Shown here one piece after another: positions 27,946-37,618 of a stretch of DNA of 64,000 nucleotides; position 1 is the stretch's first letter, and each line of letters opens with the position of its first letter. The DNA is taken from assembly GCA_910588955.1 (NCBI GenBank), contig CAJURQ010000001.1, positions 333,503 through 397,502 on the forward strand, written 5' to 3'. This DNA comes from an uncultured Lachnospiraceae bacterium (GTDB taxonomy: Bacteria; Bacillota; Clostridia; Lachnospirales; Lachnospiraceae). A model generated the notes under the pieces. The model was given only the letters and a program-made list of their open reading frames with translations. It made no database searches and was not told the DNA's origin. A program made the translations under genes and the position numbers.

Positions 27946-29136
27946 TCAGCCGACCCTCTTTGCCACTACCACAAACCTGCCGTCGGTCTCGGAGCTGTCA
28001 CATGTAGACAAAGTCAAAAGCTCATCTCCGTAGCTCGCCGTCACACCAGTATCATACAGGGACAGCGCCGCCATCTCCTGCATGTTGGAGTTAAATTCCG
28101 TCTCGGAAGCGGCATCCAGAAACTGATAATACTTAAACACCACTTCATCCTCATTGTAAATTCTAGAGCGGAACACATACATCACCTCGTAAGTGCCCTT
28201 CTCATAAATCGTGTCAAACTGGATCCGAGAATGTTTCTGCGCATACTCCTTACTACTGTAGCTGTTTAAATTACCAAACATCTTTCCGGATTTCATATGA
28301 TGTCCATATATGATCAAATTGGTATTCCTGTGTACCACGTCACAGTCTTTATCGAGGAACAAGCTCCCGTTTTTGTCGTACTCCTGATTGAAATTGTGAT
28401 CCAGATAATACTCGTTATTGACCGTCTGCATCACCGGATAATCTATAACTGTATCGTCAATTTTAAGCCATCCGATTAGCCTTTTGTTCTTATTATACAG
28501 TGTCTGGTACTCCTCCAGTACTTCCAGCTCTATCTCCTCTTCCTCTGTATAATGAATAATCACTCCCTGAAAAAGACTGCCTGTCAGGGAACTGTCCCCC
28601 TTGAGCTGGGCGAGATCCGCATAATCCATCTTATTTTTTTCTGCAAAATACGAATACACACCGAAATAGCCAAAACAGCCCACTGCAACGACACTACAGA
28701 GAATAACCAGAAGTTTGCGGCGTCTGTCACGCTTTTTTATCTGCGCAAGAATCGCCTTCTGCATATCGGCATCATAATCATCCAAAGAGACCTTCTCCGG
28801 CTTCCGTTTTTCTTTTTTGCTCTGTTTTGACTTTACCTGCTTATTTTTTGCCTTTTGCTTTCTCTTTTTACCTGCCGGAAGTCTGCTGTTCTTGTTATAG
28901 CCCTCTTTCTTGTACTTTTCAGCGAGCTCGAAAACTTCATCGTCAAAATCGTTTCCGACAACCGTCTCAAAACGGTACTTTCCGGCCTGCATATCAGAAT
29001 ACAGGGTAATGACCTCACCCGGCTGCTCCATGTCAACCTGAGAGCGAATCTTCTGAATGCATTCCTGATCCCGGAGAGCGGCTTTATACTCCGCCTCCGT
29101 TCTCAGTCTTCTCCCAGCAACTTGAAACCCCGTCAT
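27946..29136 (-). CDS. Class B sortase with a long cytoplasmic N-terminus
   Basis: 396 residues. The C-terminal 230 residues are a sortase B domain: LIGWLKIDDTVIDYPVMQ, the histidine in IIYGHHM, the catalytic cysteine in LTLSTCDSSE and the arginine shortly after (DGRF). A single membrane helix lies at about 140-162. The first 140 residues are unusual: a folded-looking region (RRLRTEAEYKAALRDQECI) and a Lys-rich stretch, all predicted inside the cell. AAGGAG stands ten bases before the ATG. The two LRR proteins just downstream carry (S/T)PxTG signals, so they are likely substrates. Confidence 0.92.
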   Translation of the reverse strand: MTGFQVAGRRLRTEAEYKAALRDQECIQKIRSQVDMEQPGEVITLYSDMQAGKYRFETVVGNDFDDEVFELAEKYKKEGYNKNSRLPAGKKRKQKAKNKQVKSKQSKKEKRKPEKVSLDDYDADMQKAILAQIKKRDRRRKLLVILCSVVAVGCFGYFGVYSYFAEKNKMDYADLAQLKGDSSLTGSLFQGVIIHYTEEEEIELEVLEEYQTLYNKNKRLIGWLKIDDTVIDYPVMQTVNNEYYLDHNFNQEYDKNGSLFLDKDCDVVHRNTNLIIYGHHMKSGKMFGNLNSYSSKEYAQKHSRIQFDTIYEKGTYEVMYVFRSRIYNEDEVVFKYYQFLDAASETEFNSNMQEMAALSLYDTGVTASYGDELLTLSTCDSSETDGRFVVVAKRVG

Positions 29137-29262
29137 ATAGGGATCGCTCCTTCACAACATACTACATATAGTCGCAAAATTTTCTCCCCGCATGTTTATC
29201 ATACACATGCATACACTTCTATTTTACTCATTTATGAAAATTATGCAAGCATTTTACAAGAA

Positions 29263-32200
29263 TCACCCGAACAATTTAAGCATACTCTTTCCTTTGATCT
29301 TAAAGGATACGGTCTTCGTACCGCCGTAATTGCCCTTTCCCTGAATCGTAAGCTTCGCGGTGCCCTTATTTATATTGTTGGTATAGCTTATAATCTCATA
29401 TTCCCCAGATGACACGGGCATACCGTTCATTAATACCGAAATATCCTTCGCTTTCGGTTCGATCGCTTTTCCCGTATAAGTCTGTGTAGGTACTGTTACC
29501 TTGGCTTTGGCAATATCCGCCCTTGTGATAGAGTAGACGCCCTCCGCCGAACCCGTATAGTTACTGCCGGCGGCGTTTACCTTCACCTTAATCTTGGTGC
29601 CGTAAGGAATGATATCCCCGGGATCTACCGCATCTCCGACTTCCCTGTCCTTACCGTCAGCCGTAATAATCTTCTGATCTTTCGGTAATACCGAATACGT
29701 GTAAGTGACATTCTTGTCATAATCTTTCCCGGCAGAGAGCTGTTTGCCGTTGGTGTCGTACACGCGAACCGTTGTTTTATAAATATTAGCCTTTTCCTGA
29801 TATACTTTATCCGCGGGCTTCACCGTCATATTGGACAAATCCTGTATGGTTACCAGATAGCCCTTCACAACGCTCCCCGTAAAGTTGCCCTTACCTTTGA
29901 CAGTCATGGTCGCCGCTTTTCCCGCCGCATTATTGTTCTTGTAGGATAAGGTGTAGTCCGTTCCCTCCGTCAATACCTTTCCGTCAAATTTGACAACCGG
30001 CTTCTGGGCGCTGCCGCCTTTCATATAAGGATAAGAATCCGCCGTCTGAATATTTAACTTCTTATTCAAATCCATCTGCAGATCATAAGCGGTGATCTTA
30101 AAGGTCTTTTTCTGTGTGCCGCGATAAGCGTTGATTCCCTCAAACACAGCCGTCGCCGTTCCGGCTTTCACATTGTTCTGATAAGTTACCTTATAATCCT
30201 TATCTTTCACAAGCGGGAGCGTCTGCGTCACGCCATTCGCCTTCACGGATACGGTCACATCATAGTCCGATGCCGTGATTTCCTTTCCCGTATACATCGT
30301 TCCGGACTTGAACTGCATGGCTATCTTCGCCTTGTTCATCAGCGCCGCTTCCTTAATAGGGAAGTTCACCCGCTTCATACCGGCAAATCTGCCCGCGCCT
30401 TTAATGATGACAGAGGCTGTTCCGACCTCAATATTGTCCTCATAGGAAAGTGTGTACTCTCTGCCTTCCTCAAGCACAGTCTTCCCGCTCTTCACCGTCG
30501 GTTTCGGCGTAATCGCCGCCCCGGTATAAGTCTGTGCCGCAATCTTGCTGACTGTCAGCTTCGCTACCGGCATTGCATTGGTAATCGTAAACTTGATCTT
30601 CCTCTCACCGGTATAATTTCCTGCTCCGGTCAGCGTAACCGAGTAATCGCCCGCCGCCGTCTGCGTAAATTCCTCGAAAGTATAGTCCTTTTTAGCCGCA
30701 AGCTTTTTTCCGTTCCAATTAACTACCGGAACCGGCTTCTGCGCCTTATTGTTGAAAGCCACCGTGAGATCGTCGGCTTTTACATCCGCATCCCCGATAT
30801 TCTTGGGTGCGATCGTGAAAGTCTTTAACAGCTTTCCTTCGTAATTGCCCTTTCCGGTGATCGTGATGGTCGGCGCTTTGGTCGGATGATCCTTATCCGC
30901 GGCGTTGGTATTGTTCTTGTAGGATATGGTATAATCCTTCTTCTCTTCCAGCCGTTTTTTATAGTCGTAAACTCTTACTTCCGGCTTGATCGCCTTGCCC
31001 GTATAGACATACCCTCTCACATCCGTAACCCAGAGTTCATCGGGAATCGGCAGTTTGTTGCCGTTATCATCCTTAGGTACATCTTCATCCGGCACCTGCG
31101 GGTTGTCGGGATTATCCGGGTCGTCCGGATCGTCCGGTTTTATTGTTTTATCCAGATAATAGGTAACGCGAAGTTCCGGGCTGTCATTCTTTCCTTCAAC
31201 CTTTGTAACCGCCCGAATCGTCATCGTGCTCCTGATTTCAATGGGTTTCGTATATTTTCTGCTGGTTACGGAATACACCGGATTATCCGCCTGTACCGTA
31301 TAATAAATTTCCCCGTTCTCTTCTGTGGTGGAAAGCTGTACTCTCGTTCCCGGAGCAACCTGTCCGGACATAACATCCGCTATGGGGCTCAATGCCTGAC
31401 CTTCACACGCTTCACGCACGCTTACGCTGACCGTCACAGTCAGTGATGTGTCCGCATCCGCATATACCAATTCAGGCAGCGTTACCGTGCCTTCCATTTT
31501 AAAAGTCTGCGCTACTTTAGCATTGCGGTTGTATGATGTGCCCTGCGCCGTTTTCGTGGCATTCCATACGATATCTGCCCTGTCCTCGATGTCTTCCCCT
31601 GCATCCGTTCCTAGCGCCGGCGCTTTACCGCCTCTATACAGATAAATGGCTGCCTTTTTGGGCAGATAACTCCCCGCTATCTCCTCCAAAGTCGTCCCGT
31701 TGGGGATATTCGTAACCGCTTTCAGTTCGCCTTCTATTTTGTGAAGCTGCCCTTTTACGGTCAGTTTGGCATTGTTCCACGTAATCTCATAATCAGGCCA
31801 TTCGGACTCCACAAGACCCGACAACTCCAAGTCATAAATGCCGGATACATCAGCCTCCACATCCTGCCCGGGCACAACCGTCAGCTTTTCCGCAAATTTT
31901 TCTTTGTCGGCATCGAGCGCCCCATCTATTGTATATTGATTCTCAAAACGACCTGGCAGGGCGGTTCCCGCCTCCAGCCTGCCGTCTCCCACGTACATTT
32001 CCTGTCCGTTTACAGTAATTGTCAGCTTTTTTCTCTTAATTGTAAAAGGATATTTCCATTCATTCCCCACATAATTATACGGTTCCTGCCTGATAAGTTT
32101 TACATGCAGTACATATTCTCCCGCCTTATCAGGCATACCTGCCGACGGATCATCCGGATCGATCGTCTGAGAATAATCCTGATGACCGTCCGTGCTGTAG

Positions 32201-34230
32201 ACAGTCGTTCCCGTTATCGCGAATGTCAGCTTCGCCTTCTCTGTAATGTCCACACCGCCGTCCGTCAACAATTTCGCGTTTGCAATCTGACCAGACAGAT
32301 TAACCGGGTTGCCGTCATATTCTTTATCCGTTATGCCCGTCATGCCACCCAGCTGCATCTCATTTTTCTGAAGAGCCGTGACATAGAATCCCTCCTCAAA
32401 GAGAGCATCGCCGTCATACTCATATATATCCTTGTCAGCCTCCGAAAAAATTTCCAGCGTATACCGTCCCACGTCAACAGGTGCAACCTTTTCATAACGT
32501 TTCACAATTTCCGTAATCGGAACATGCTGTTCCTGCTTAATATAATCCGGAAGTGTATCGCCGCTATCCGGGTCCTGTTCCTTCTCCGCCTCCCGTTTTC
32601 TCGTCTCATCCGTCACCTGAATCGTATAGAGAAAAGAACCGTCGCTCTCATCGGTCGCGTAACCGCTTATGCTGTGCGGTTTACTGTCATACGTTTTATC
32701 CTTCACCTTGATGGACGTAAAATCAGCTTCAAATTCCTTTCTTCCTTCCACCGTCAATGTTCCATTTACGCTGTTCAATGCATAATTGCTATCTTTTATC
32801 GTCACGCCATCCGGTATGATGTCATAGGTGCCCGCTCGGGCAGACGATATGTTTTCTTCGCTGTACTTCAGGGAAAGTGTGCCGTCCAATACTGCAGCCT
32901 GCGTATCGCCCTTCAAAAGACCGGTCACCTGAATATCATCCTTCAAAGAGTCTGCCTCCGGTACGCTCTCTCCAGCCGCAACCTTTTTCGATGGCGCGGT
33001 TATGGTAATCACCTTCTGCTTAATCGTAAATGAAAAAGTATCAGCGCCCTCACGAATGGCATATTTTTTCGCATCCGCCCCACCCAAAGTAAAAGTCAGC
33101 TCATAATCACCTGCCTGCGTCGGTGCATCAGCAGATTGATACGAAACGCCTCCTTTGGTGGTTCCGGTGTACGATGGCACTGCCGTAACATTGGTAACTG
33201 CAGCAGTTCCTCCGGAAACCCGCACCACCGCCTTGTCTCCATGGGGCCATTGTGACTTGTCATAAGTGGTATCCAGCTCCGAGGGCATCCCGGCAATGAT
33301 TACCGGCTCCGGTTTTTTCTCCGTCCCGTCATAGGTATAGCCATTTTGTGGTATTGAGAGCATGATATCTGCATACCGTCCCAAATCACAGGTCACAGTC
33401 AGTTCAGCGCTGATATCGCTGCGCGACTGATACTTAGTGGTAGTAGGTGTAAAATTCGCCAGATATGTCTGTCGTCCTACCTTATCCAGCTGCTGTGCAT
33501 CATTCTTCCATGTCCAAGTGCCCTCAGTATTTGAAGGCAGCGTAATCTCAGAAAGGGTCTGCCTATATTGGGCAGTCAGCTTTGGCGCTTCAATCACGAG
33601 AATGTCGAAATTTTCCGACTGTTCACCATATGAGATGGTCATCTGTCCGACACCCACATCGTTAGAATTAAACGCAACCTCCGCATTTTTTATATCAACC
33701 TGTACATTTTTGCCATCCGCTGTCGTATAGCTAATCGTGGCACCTGCAATATCAACGCTTTCGCCCTTGAGATAAGTTGTCTTCGTGGGACCTTTAAACA
33801 CATATGTTATTGGATCTGCCTGCGGCGCAACTGCATCATCCAGCGCCGCTTCCTCTTCTATTTTTTCTATTTCTTCTGTCTCTTCTACTTCTACTTCTTC
33901 TATCTCCTCTGTTTCCTCTATCTCTTCAATATCTTCCTCCCCATCCGCTTCACCCGGCTTCGACGGAGTTATCGCATCCTGCTTGACGTCCTCTTTGTTG
34001 TCTTGAGGCAGACTGTCATCCTGCTTTTCCGGTATATCAGGCTCTTCCTCAGACACGGTCTGGGGTTGACCGGCTTCCGGCTTTTCTTCTGTATCCATCA
34101 GCATCTCACTCTCCTTTGCCGATACATACAACTGTCCCTGGGGCATACAGGTAAACATCACCGCTGCCGCCATAAACGCTGAACCAACTCGATAAAGCCT
34201 GCTCTTTTTTAGATTCCTCATCCTGCTCAT
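29263..34230 (-). CDS. Giant secreted MBG/Ig-like repeat protein
   Basis: About 1655 residues from MSRMRNLKK (a start three codons on is equally possible). A signal peptide ends near VSAKESE; an acidic disordered stretch rich in EEIEE repeats follows (residues about 60-125), then an Ig-like/MBG array. The C-terminal 600 residues hold at least six repeats with the recurring pattern YTGxxIxP, LxxGxDYTxSYxNN and GxGNYxGxxxxxFxI. No membrane helix or sorting motif is visible; the protein ends KSMLKLFG, so it is probably secreted or held non-covalently. A TATAAT (34253-34258) precedes it without a clear -35. It lies 126 bases before srtB and may share its transcript. Confidence 0.82.
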   Translation of the reverse strand: MSRMRNLKKSRLYRVGSAFMAAAVMFTCMPQGQLYVSAKESEMLMDTEEKPEAGQPQTVSEEEPDIPEKQDDSLPQDNKEDVKQDAITPSKPGEADGEEDIEEIEETEEIEEVEVEETEEIEKIEEEAALDDAVAPQADPITYVFKGPTKTTYLKGESVDIAGATISYTTADGKNVQVDIKNAEVAFNSNDVGVGQMTISYGEQSENFDILVIEAPKLTAQYRQTLSEITLPSNTEGTWTWKNDAQQLDKVGRQTYLANFTPTTTKYQSRSDISAELTVTCDLGRYADIMLSIPQNGYTYDGTEKKPEPVIIAGMPSELDTTYDKSQWPHGDKAVVRVSGGTAAVTNVTAVPSYTGTTKGGVSYQSADAPTQAGDYELTFTLGGADAKKYAIREGADTFSFTIKQKVITITAPSKKVAAGESVPEADSLKDDIQVTGLLKGDTQAAVLDGTLSLKYSEENISSARAGTYDIIPDGVTIKDSNYALNSVNGTLTVEGRKEFEADFTSIKVKDKTYDSKPHSISGYATDESDGSFLYTIQVTDETRKREAEKEQDPDSGDTLPDYIKQEQHVPITEIVKRYEKVAPVDVGRYTLEIFSEADKDIYEYDGDALFEEGFYVTALQKNEMQLGGMTGITDKEYDGNPVNLSGQIANAKLLTDGGVDITEKAKLTFAITGTTVYSTDGHQDYSQTIDPDDPSAGMPDKAGEYVLHVKLIRQEPYNYVGNEWKYPFTIKRKKLTITVNGQEMYVGDGRLEAGTALPGRFENQYTIDGALDADKEKFAEKLTVVPGQDVEADVSGIYDLELSGLVESEWPDYEITWNNAKLTVKGQLHKIEGELKAVTNIPNGTTLEEIAGSYLPKKAAIYLYRGGKAPALGTDAGEDIEDRADIVWNATKTAQGTSYNRNAKVAQTFKMEGTVTLPELVYADADTSLTVTVSVSVREACEGQALSPIADVMSGQVAPGTRVQLSTTEENGEIYYTVQADNPVYSVTSRKYTKPIEIRSTMTIRAVTKVEGKNDSPELRVTYYLDKTIKPDDPDDPDNPDNPQVPDEDVPKDDNGNKLPIPDELWVTDVRGYVYTGKAIKPEVRVYDYKKRLEEKKDYTISYKNNTNAADKDHPTKAPTITITGKGNYEGKLLKTFTIAPKNIGDADVKADDLTVAFNNKAQKPVPVVNWNGKKLAAKKDYTFEEFTQTAAGDYSVTLTGAGNYTGERKIKFTITNAMPVAKLTVSKIAAQTYTGAAITPKPTVKSGKTVLEEGREYTLSYEDNIEVGTASVIIKGAGRFAGMKRVNFPIKEAALMNKAKIAMQFKSGTMYTGKEITASDYDVTVSVKANGVTQTLPLVKDKDYKVTYQNNVKAGTATAVFEGINAYRGTQKKTFKITAYDLQMDLNKKLNIQTADSYPYMKGGSAQKPVVKFDGKVLTEGTDYTLSYKNNNAAGKAATMTVKGKGNFTGSVVKGYLVTIQDLSNMTVKPADKVYQEKANIYKTTVRVYDTNGKQLSAGKDYDKNVTYTYSVLPKDQKIITADGKDREVGDAVDPGDIIPYGTKIKVKVNAAGSNYTGSAEGVYSITRADIAKAKVTVPTQTYTGKAIEPKAKDISVLMNGMPVSSGEYEIISYTNNINKGTAKLTIQGKGNYGGTKTVSFKIKGKSMLKLFG
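33840..33935 (-). repeat. Glu/Ile low-complexity coding repeat
   Basis: Imperfect short repeats of TTC/TCT/ATC on the plus strand encode the acidic EEIEE-type stretch of the MBG protein. Disordered; prone to slippage. Confidence 0.6.
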
Positions 34231-34370
34231 CCTTCTTTCTTCCCCTAATTCTATTATATGACAACAAATCCCTTGTAATCCCGTCCAACATCCGACAAAG
34301 CACAGTCGGACATAATCTTTGAATATTTTAGCACAATTCTTCCGTTTTTTCAATATTGTGCCCGCAAAAA

Positions 34371-34401
34371 AAGACCCCTCATCTTTCCGACAACGGGTCT
34401 T
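34371..34401 (-). terminator. Terminator after the two-gene ATPase cassette
   Basis: Minus-strand stem AAGACCC/GGGTCTT followed by TTTTTTTG, six bases after the stop of the 34407-35108 gene. A second hairpin GCACAAT/ATTGTGC (34331-34361) follows. Confidence 0.8.
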
Positions 34402-34406
34402 CTTTC

Positions 34407-35108
34407 TTATAAAGCATGATTACATATAAGCCGATAATAATATTCGCCGTTACTTCTTTCTTTGGAAATTTTCACATCAAACGTAAATTCCACATCCCTT
34501 CCCGAACAGCGGAAACAAACTCTTTTATTTAAAACATTCTTTAACAAATCTCTTGTCAATTGAAGCACCGGCAGTCGTACACCCGCCTTTCTTTTTGCTA
34601 GCATCACCGTCTGTCTTGCGTCATTTTCCATTTCCTTTATCGTTTTATCTAATTTTTCAAATTCTGCCTGAATCCTTCCTGTGTCAAAATTGCGTGTAAT
34701 AACACCTATATTCCCTTTTTGATTCATCGAATTGTCCACCAAAATGTTTAACACGGAATTTTCCAAGTATAAATATGCCGCCCTCCATTGCTCACACAAA
34801 TGTATGATCACATCCTGCCCTCCCACATCCTTTTTCACATCATAAAGCCACCAACGGCACATGCCAGCTTCTTCATTTATGATAAATGCTGTGATATCTA
34901 TTACCTTTGCATCCTCCTTTGCCACGGTATCCTGACGATATTCTTCCGCAAAATACCCCTTTTCGTTTTCTTGAAGCTGATATTCCACATCCACCACATC
35001 TCCGACTTCCTGCTCGGAAAATGTAATAATCCTGCTGTCTGTAAACTCGTTCAGTACACCTTTCTGTGGTTCTTTGCCGTTTTTCAGCTTTCTCCCTTGT
35101 ATATGCAT
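34407..35108 (-). CDS. Unknown protein paired with an AAA ATPase
   Basis: 233 residues without signal peptide or membrane helix. I do not recognise the family. The central part has a Trp-rich segment (GMCRWWLYDV, EQWRAAYLYLE), then a helical region with Lys/Glu/Met (EFEKLDKTIKEMENDARQ). The C-terminus has CFRCSG and ICNH, a C-x2-C...C-x-H pattern that could bind zinc. It starts 12 bases after the ATPase stop, with GGAG seven bases before the ATG, so the two are a translational unit. Base composition is more AT-rich than flanking housekeeping genes. A partner or effector of the ATPase is the simplest reading. Confidence 0.7.
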   Translation of the reverse strand: MHIQGRKLKNGKEPQKGVLNEFTDSRIITFSEQEVGDVVDVEYQLQENEKGYFAEEYRQDTVAKEDAKVIDITAFIINEEAGMCRWWLYDVKKDVGGQDVIIHLCEQWRAAYLYLENSVLNILVDNSMNQKGNIGVITRNFDTGRIQAEFEKLDKTIKEMENDARQTVMLAKRKAGVRLPVLQLTRDLLKNVLNKRVCFRCSGRDVEFTFDVKISKERSNGEYYYRLICNHAL

Positions 35109-35120
35109 CCTTGCACTCCA

Positions 35121-36530
35121 TTATTTTAATATGATACCCGTCTCGTTATATAATTCGTCCAGATTTCGCGTAAACAAATTAAAATCATACCCTATATATG
35201 GCACTGTCTGAAATTTCAGTTCTTCCACACAACTGCTTCCATCCGCCTGATTGACAAACTGATATACATGAACCTTTGCGTCAAACAATAAATCATCTAC
35301 GCTTAATCCCAGTTCCTTTAGCTTCTGCTCCCGAGTTTCCCTCGAATCTTCCGAAAAGGACAACAGCAATAAATTATTTAATTTGCTTGCCATTGTATCA
35401 CTGTGGGTGCTTACAATCATTCTTCTCCCACTGTTGACCAGTCTGATGATCAGCCGTGCCATCTCCCCCTGTTTCAAGGGGTGGAGACAGGTTTCAATCT
35501 CATCATAAAAAATATATTTATAATTGTGCACTCCACTCAGCGCTTTTACGATGGGAGTAATCTCATTTACCAGTGACGACGCAAGATAAAGCGGAATATC
35601 CTCCTTATTCTCTGCCAAGGCATCCGGATGATAATAGATTTCATCACCCACATATTTCACCTGTCCATCAATCAGATGGCGCTCTATAAATTTAAGCAGC
35701 TCTCTATTCCAAGACACTATCTCCGCACGTTGATTGTATCGGAGCAAAAACTGCAGGAAATCATAAACTGGCATCGTCAGCCCGAGCTCATTTTCCGCTA
35801 CATCTTCATTCATTTCCTCACCTTCAGCTCCAAAATCAAAGACCCTAATTTCGTTTACAGCCTTTTTGTCTCTTTCCGCAAAAAAATATTTACTTAAAAG
35901 CTGCAATCCTGTTCTCGACGCTGGTAAAAACAACAAATCTTCACTAACAGCATTTATGGTGTTTGCTTCCAAAAGTATCATTTTCCATATTTGACCAGCT
36001 AATATCCTTTTTAAAGATTCCATATCTGGCTGATGACCAAAACCAATATATGCCCTTCTTTTTCGATTATCAGCATTCACATTCATGACATAAATATCTA
36101 TCATCATTCTCGAAACTTTTGTAACTATCTCTCCTTTTTCCCCACTCATTTTATCAAATTCGTGGACGCTACTCTCACATACATATTTTTCATTCATATT
36201 TTCTAAGCGAATATACATTTCACCGATTTCAATGTCTTTATGAAATATCCTTCTAACAATCTTCTTTTTATTTTCCGCCAGATAGTCATTCACCCGCGTT
36301 TCCATGTTTTTAAACCATTCCACGCCATAAATAAGTTCTTTTTCCCCCTGCTCCTCAATCCCTTCCAGCGCAGGTTCCATATTACCCAATTCTATCAGCA
36401 CACCATACAGCAACTGCATCATAAAAGTTTTCCCGCTGTTGTTATCACCTACAAACAGGGTAAAATTGCTTAACGTAATCTCTGCGTGTTTTATTTTCCC
36501 AAAATTGGATACCCCAAATAATAATTCCAT
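35121..36530 (-). CDS. AAA/ABC-type ATPase of the OLD/RecF-like class (no TOPRIM)
   Basis: About 469 residues. Walker A is GDNNSGKT near residue 30, right after the KIKHAEITLSNFTLFV strand pattern of AAA_15/AAA_21 ATPases; Walker B is YIFYDEIETCLHP near 345; the switch region is STHSDTMASKLNN. Fewer than 100 residues follow, so no TOPRIM nuclease as in OLD or Gabija GajA. Such ATPases with a small partner gene recur in phage-defence systems (for example Septu PtuA, RloA-like), but the partner here is not a recognised nuclease. AAAGGA precedes the chosen ATG. A promoter lies at 36560-36588 and a terminator after the second gene. Confidence 0.8.
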   Translation of the reverse strand: MELLFGVSNFGKIKHAEITLSNFTLFVGDNNSGKTFMMQLLYGVLIELGNMEPALEGIEEQGEKELIYGVEWFKNMETRVNDYLAENKKKIVRRIFHKDIEIGEMYIRLENMNEKYVCESSVHEFDKMSGEKGEIVTKVSRMMIDIYVMNVNADNRKRRAYIGFGHQPDMESLKRILAGQIWKMILLEANTINAVSEDLLFLPASRTGLQLLSKYFFAERDKKAVNEIRVFDFGAEGEEMNEDVAENELGLTMPVYDFLQFLLRYNQRAEIVSWNRELLKFIERHLIDGQVKYVGDEIYYHPDALAENKEDIPLYLASSLVNEITPIVKALSGVHNYKYIFYDEIETCLHPLKQGEMARLIIRLVNSGRRMIVSTHSDTMASKLNNLLLLSFSEDSRETREQKLKELGLSVDDLLFDAKVHVYQFVNQADGSSCVEELKFQTVPYIGYDFNLFTRNLDELYNETGIILK

Positions 36531-36559
36531 CGAAGTTCCTTTCTCATCCACTCACATTT

Positions 36560-36588
36560 TCTATAGCTTTATACTATCATTTTTCCAA
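36560..36588 (-). promoter_or_regulatory. Promoter for the ATPase cassette
   Basis: Minus-strand TTGGAA (36583-36588), a 17-base spacer and TATAGA (36560-36565), 30 bases upstream of the ATPase start. Confidence 0.5.
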
Positions 36589-36623
36589 GAAATTATATTC
36601 CTCATTCTCTACAGATACTGTAA

Positions 36624-36668
36624 CGCAAAACAGCAGAACTGTCCACCCCTTTTCAGATTCATTTTGCG
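36624..36668 (-). terminator. Possible terminator of the hflK-DUF4037 operon
   Basis: Minus-strand arms CGCAAAA/TTTTGCG, enclosing a short CAG/CTG stem, directly follow the stop of the DUF4037 gene. Thermodynamically weak, but the only candidate at the end of this operon. Confidence 0.4.
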
Positions 36669-36670
36669 CG

Positions 36671-37618
36671 TTATTCCGTCGCCCTCCCCAGAATCTCCCC
36701 CACATGATTCTGCAGAAAATTATCCTGCCTGCCGGACAGCCCCATCTCGTTAAGCGTCTGCACAAGCACATTGCAGACCGCCTCGATTATGAGCACCCTG
36801 CCGTCGTCCGTGTTCAGATGGTACAGATAATCCGTAGGTGCCGCGCCCTCCCATGCCGCCGCCGGGTCGGGAATCTGGTAGAGCAGCGCAAGCATATCCC
36901 CGATTTCGCTGCCGACGGCAAGCTCCTTCATCCCACGATGCATCCACTTGTAGAAGGGAGCGTACTTTTTATTTAACAGATAGACAACCTGCATCGTCTC
37001 TTTCACAAACTCCGTCAAAGCAAGCTCCGCCGCGACGCGCTCCCCCCTCTTCATGGCGCGGGCGTAGTTGTACTGCCCTGCCTGTGCCGCCCTCGCTATG
37101 CTCTCCGCCAGCTTTTTCAGCCACACTTCACGGGGATAGTAGGAAAGAAGCCCTTCCCGCATTTCGGTAAACTTCCCGCAGGGGTCTTCAAACACCGCGC
37201 CGTTTGTTGCCGTGGCGAGGGCGGCTTCCGGGATCGCAAACCACTCCGCCGCCGTCCCCGGCACGCTGCCCCTCCCGAGAATTTCCAGATAAAAGTCTTC
37301 CAGACAGAGCGCGCCCACGCGTCCTTTTCCCTGTTCTTCCTCCACGCGCGCCGCGCAGCCCATAAATTCCTTTGGCAGCGCGTCATAAGCCGCCTGCATC
37401 CTGCTCCCGTACTTTGCGTAAAGATCTCTTGGCAGCCAAACACAGAAAGACGGACCGTAGTCATGATCCGTCGAAACCGCATCGTCAAAACCAAGGCACT
37501 CGGAGCCGTAGCCCACAAGCCCCGCCGCCGTCTGATCCGCAATATCGGGAAACTGTTCCCGTATCATCTGCCTGCCGAACGCCTCATAATATTTTCGTGA
37601 TAATTCCAAACCTTTCAT
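36671..37618 (-). CDS. DUF4037 protein (nucleotidyltransferase-like)
   Basis: 315 residues resembling DUF4037 proteins. The N-terminal segment has VGYGSECLGFDDAVSTDHDYGP, which recalls the GS...DxD active site of the nucleotidyltransferase superfamily (Gly-Ser, then Asp residues). The C-terminal half is helical. The cellular target is not known. Its ATG overlaps the stop of the TPR gene by four bases, and this TPR/DUF4037 pair is the end of a six-gene operon from hflK. Confidence 0.75.
   Translation of the reverse strand: MKGLELSRKYYEAFGRQMIREQFPDIADQTAAGLVGYGSECLGFDDAVSTDHDYGPSFCVWLPRDLYAKYGSRMQAAYDALPKEFMGCAARVEEEQGKGRVGALCLEDFYLEILGRGSVPGTAAEWFAIPEAALATATNGAVFEDPCGKFTEMREGLLSYYPREVWLKKLAESIARAAQAGQYNYARAMKRGERVAAELALTEFVKETMQVVYLLNKKYAPFYKWMHRGMKELAVGSEIGDMLALLYQIPDPAAAWEGAAPTDYLYHLNTDDGRVLIIEAVCNVLVQTLNEMGLSGRQDNFLQNHVGEILGRATE

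Noticed and set aside
31741..33033. A 430-codon plus-strand frame within the MBG protein gene
   Set aside because: Mirror frame of repeated Ig-like codons; no SD and no recognisable protein features.
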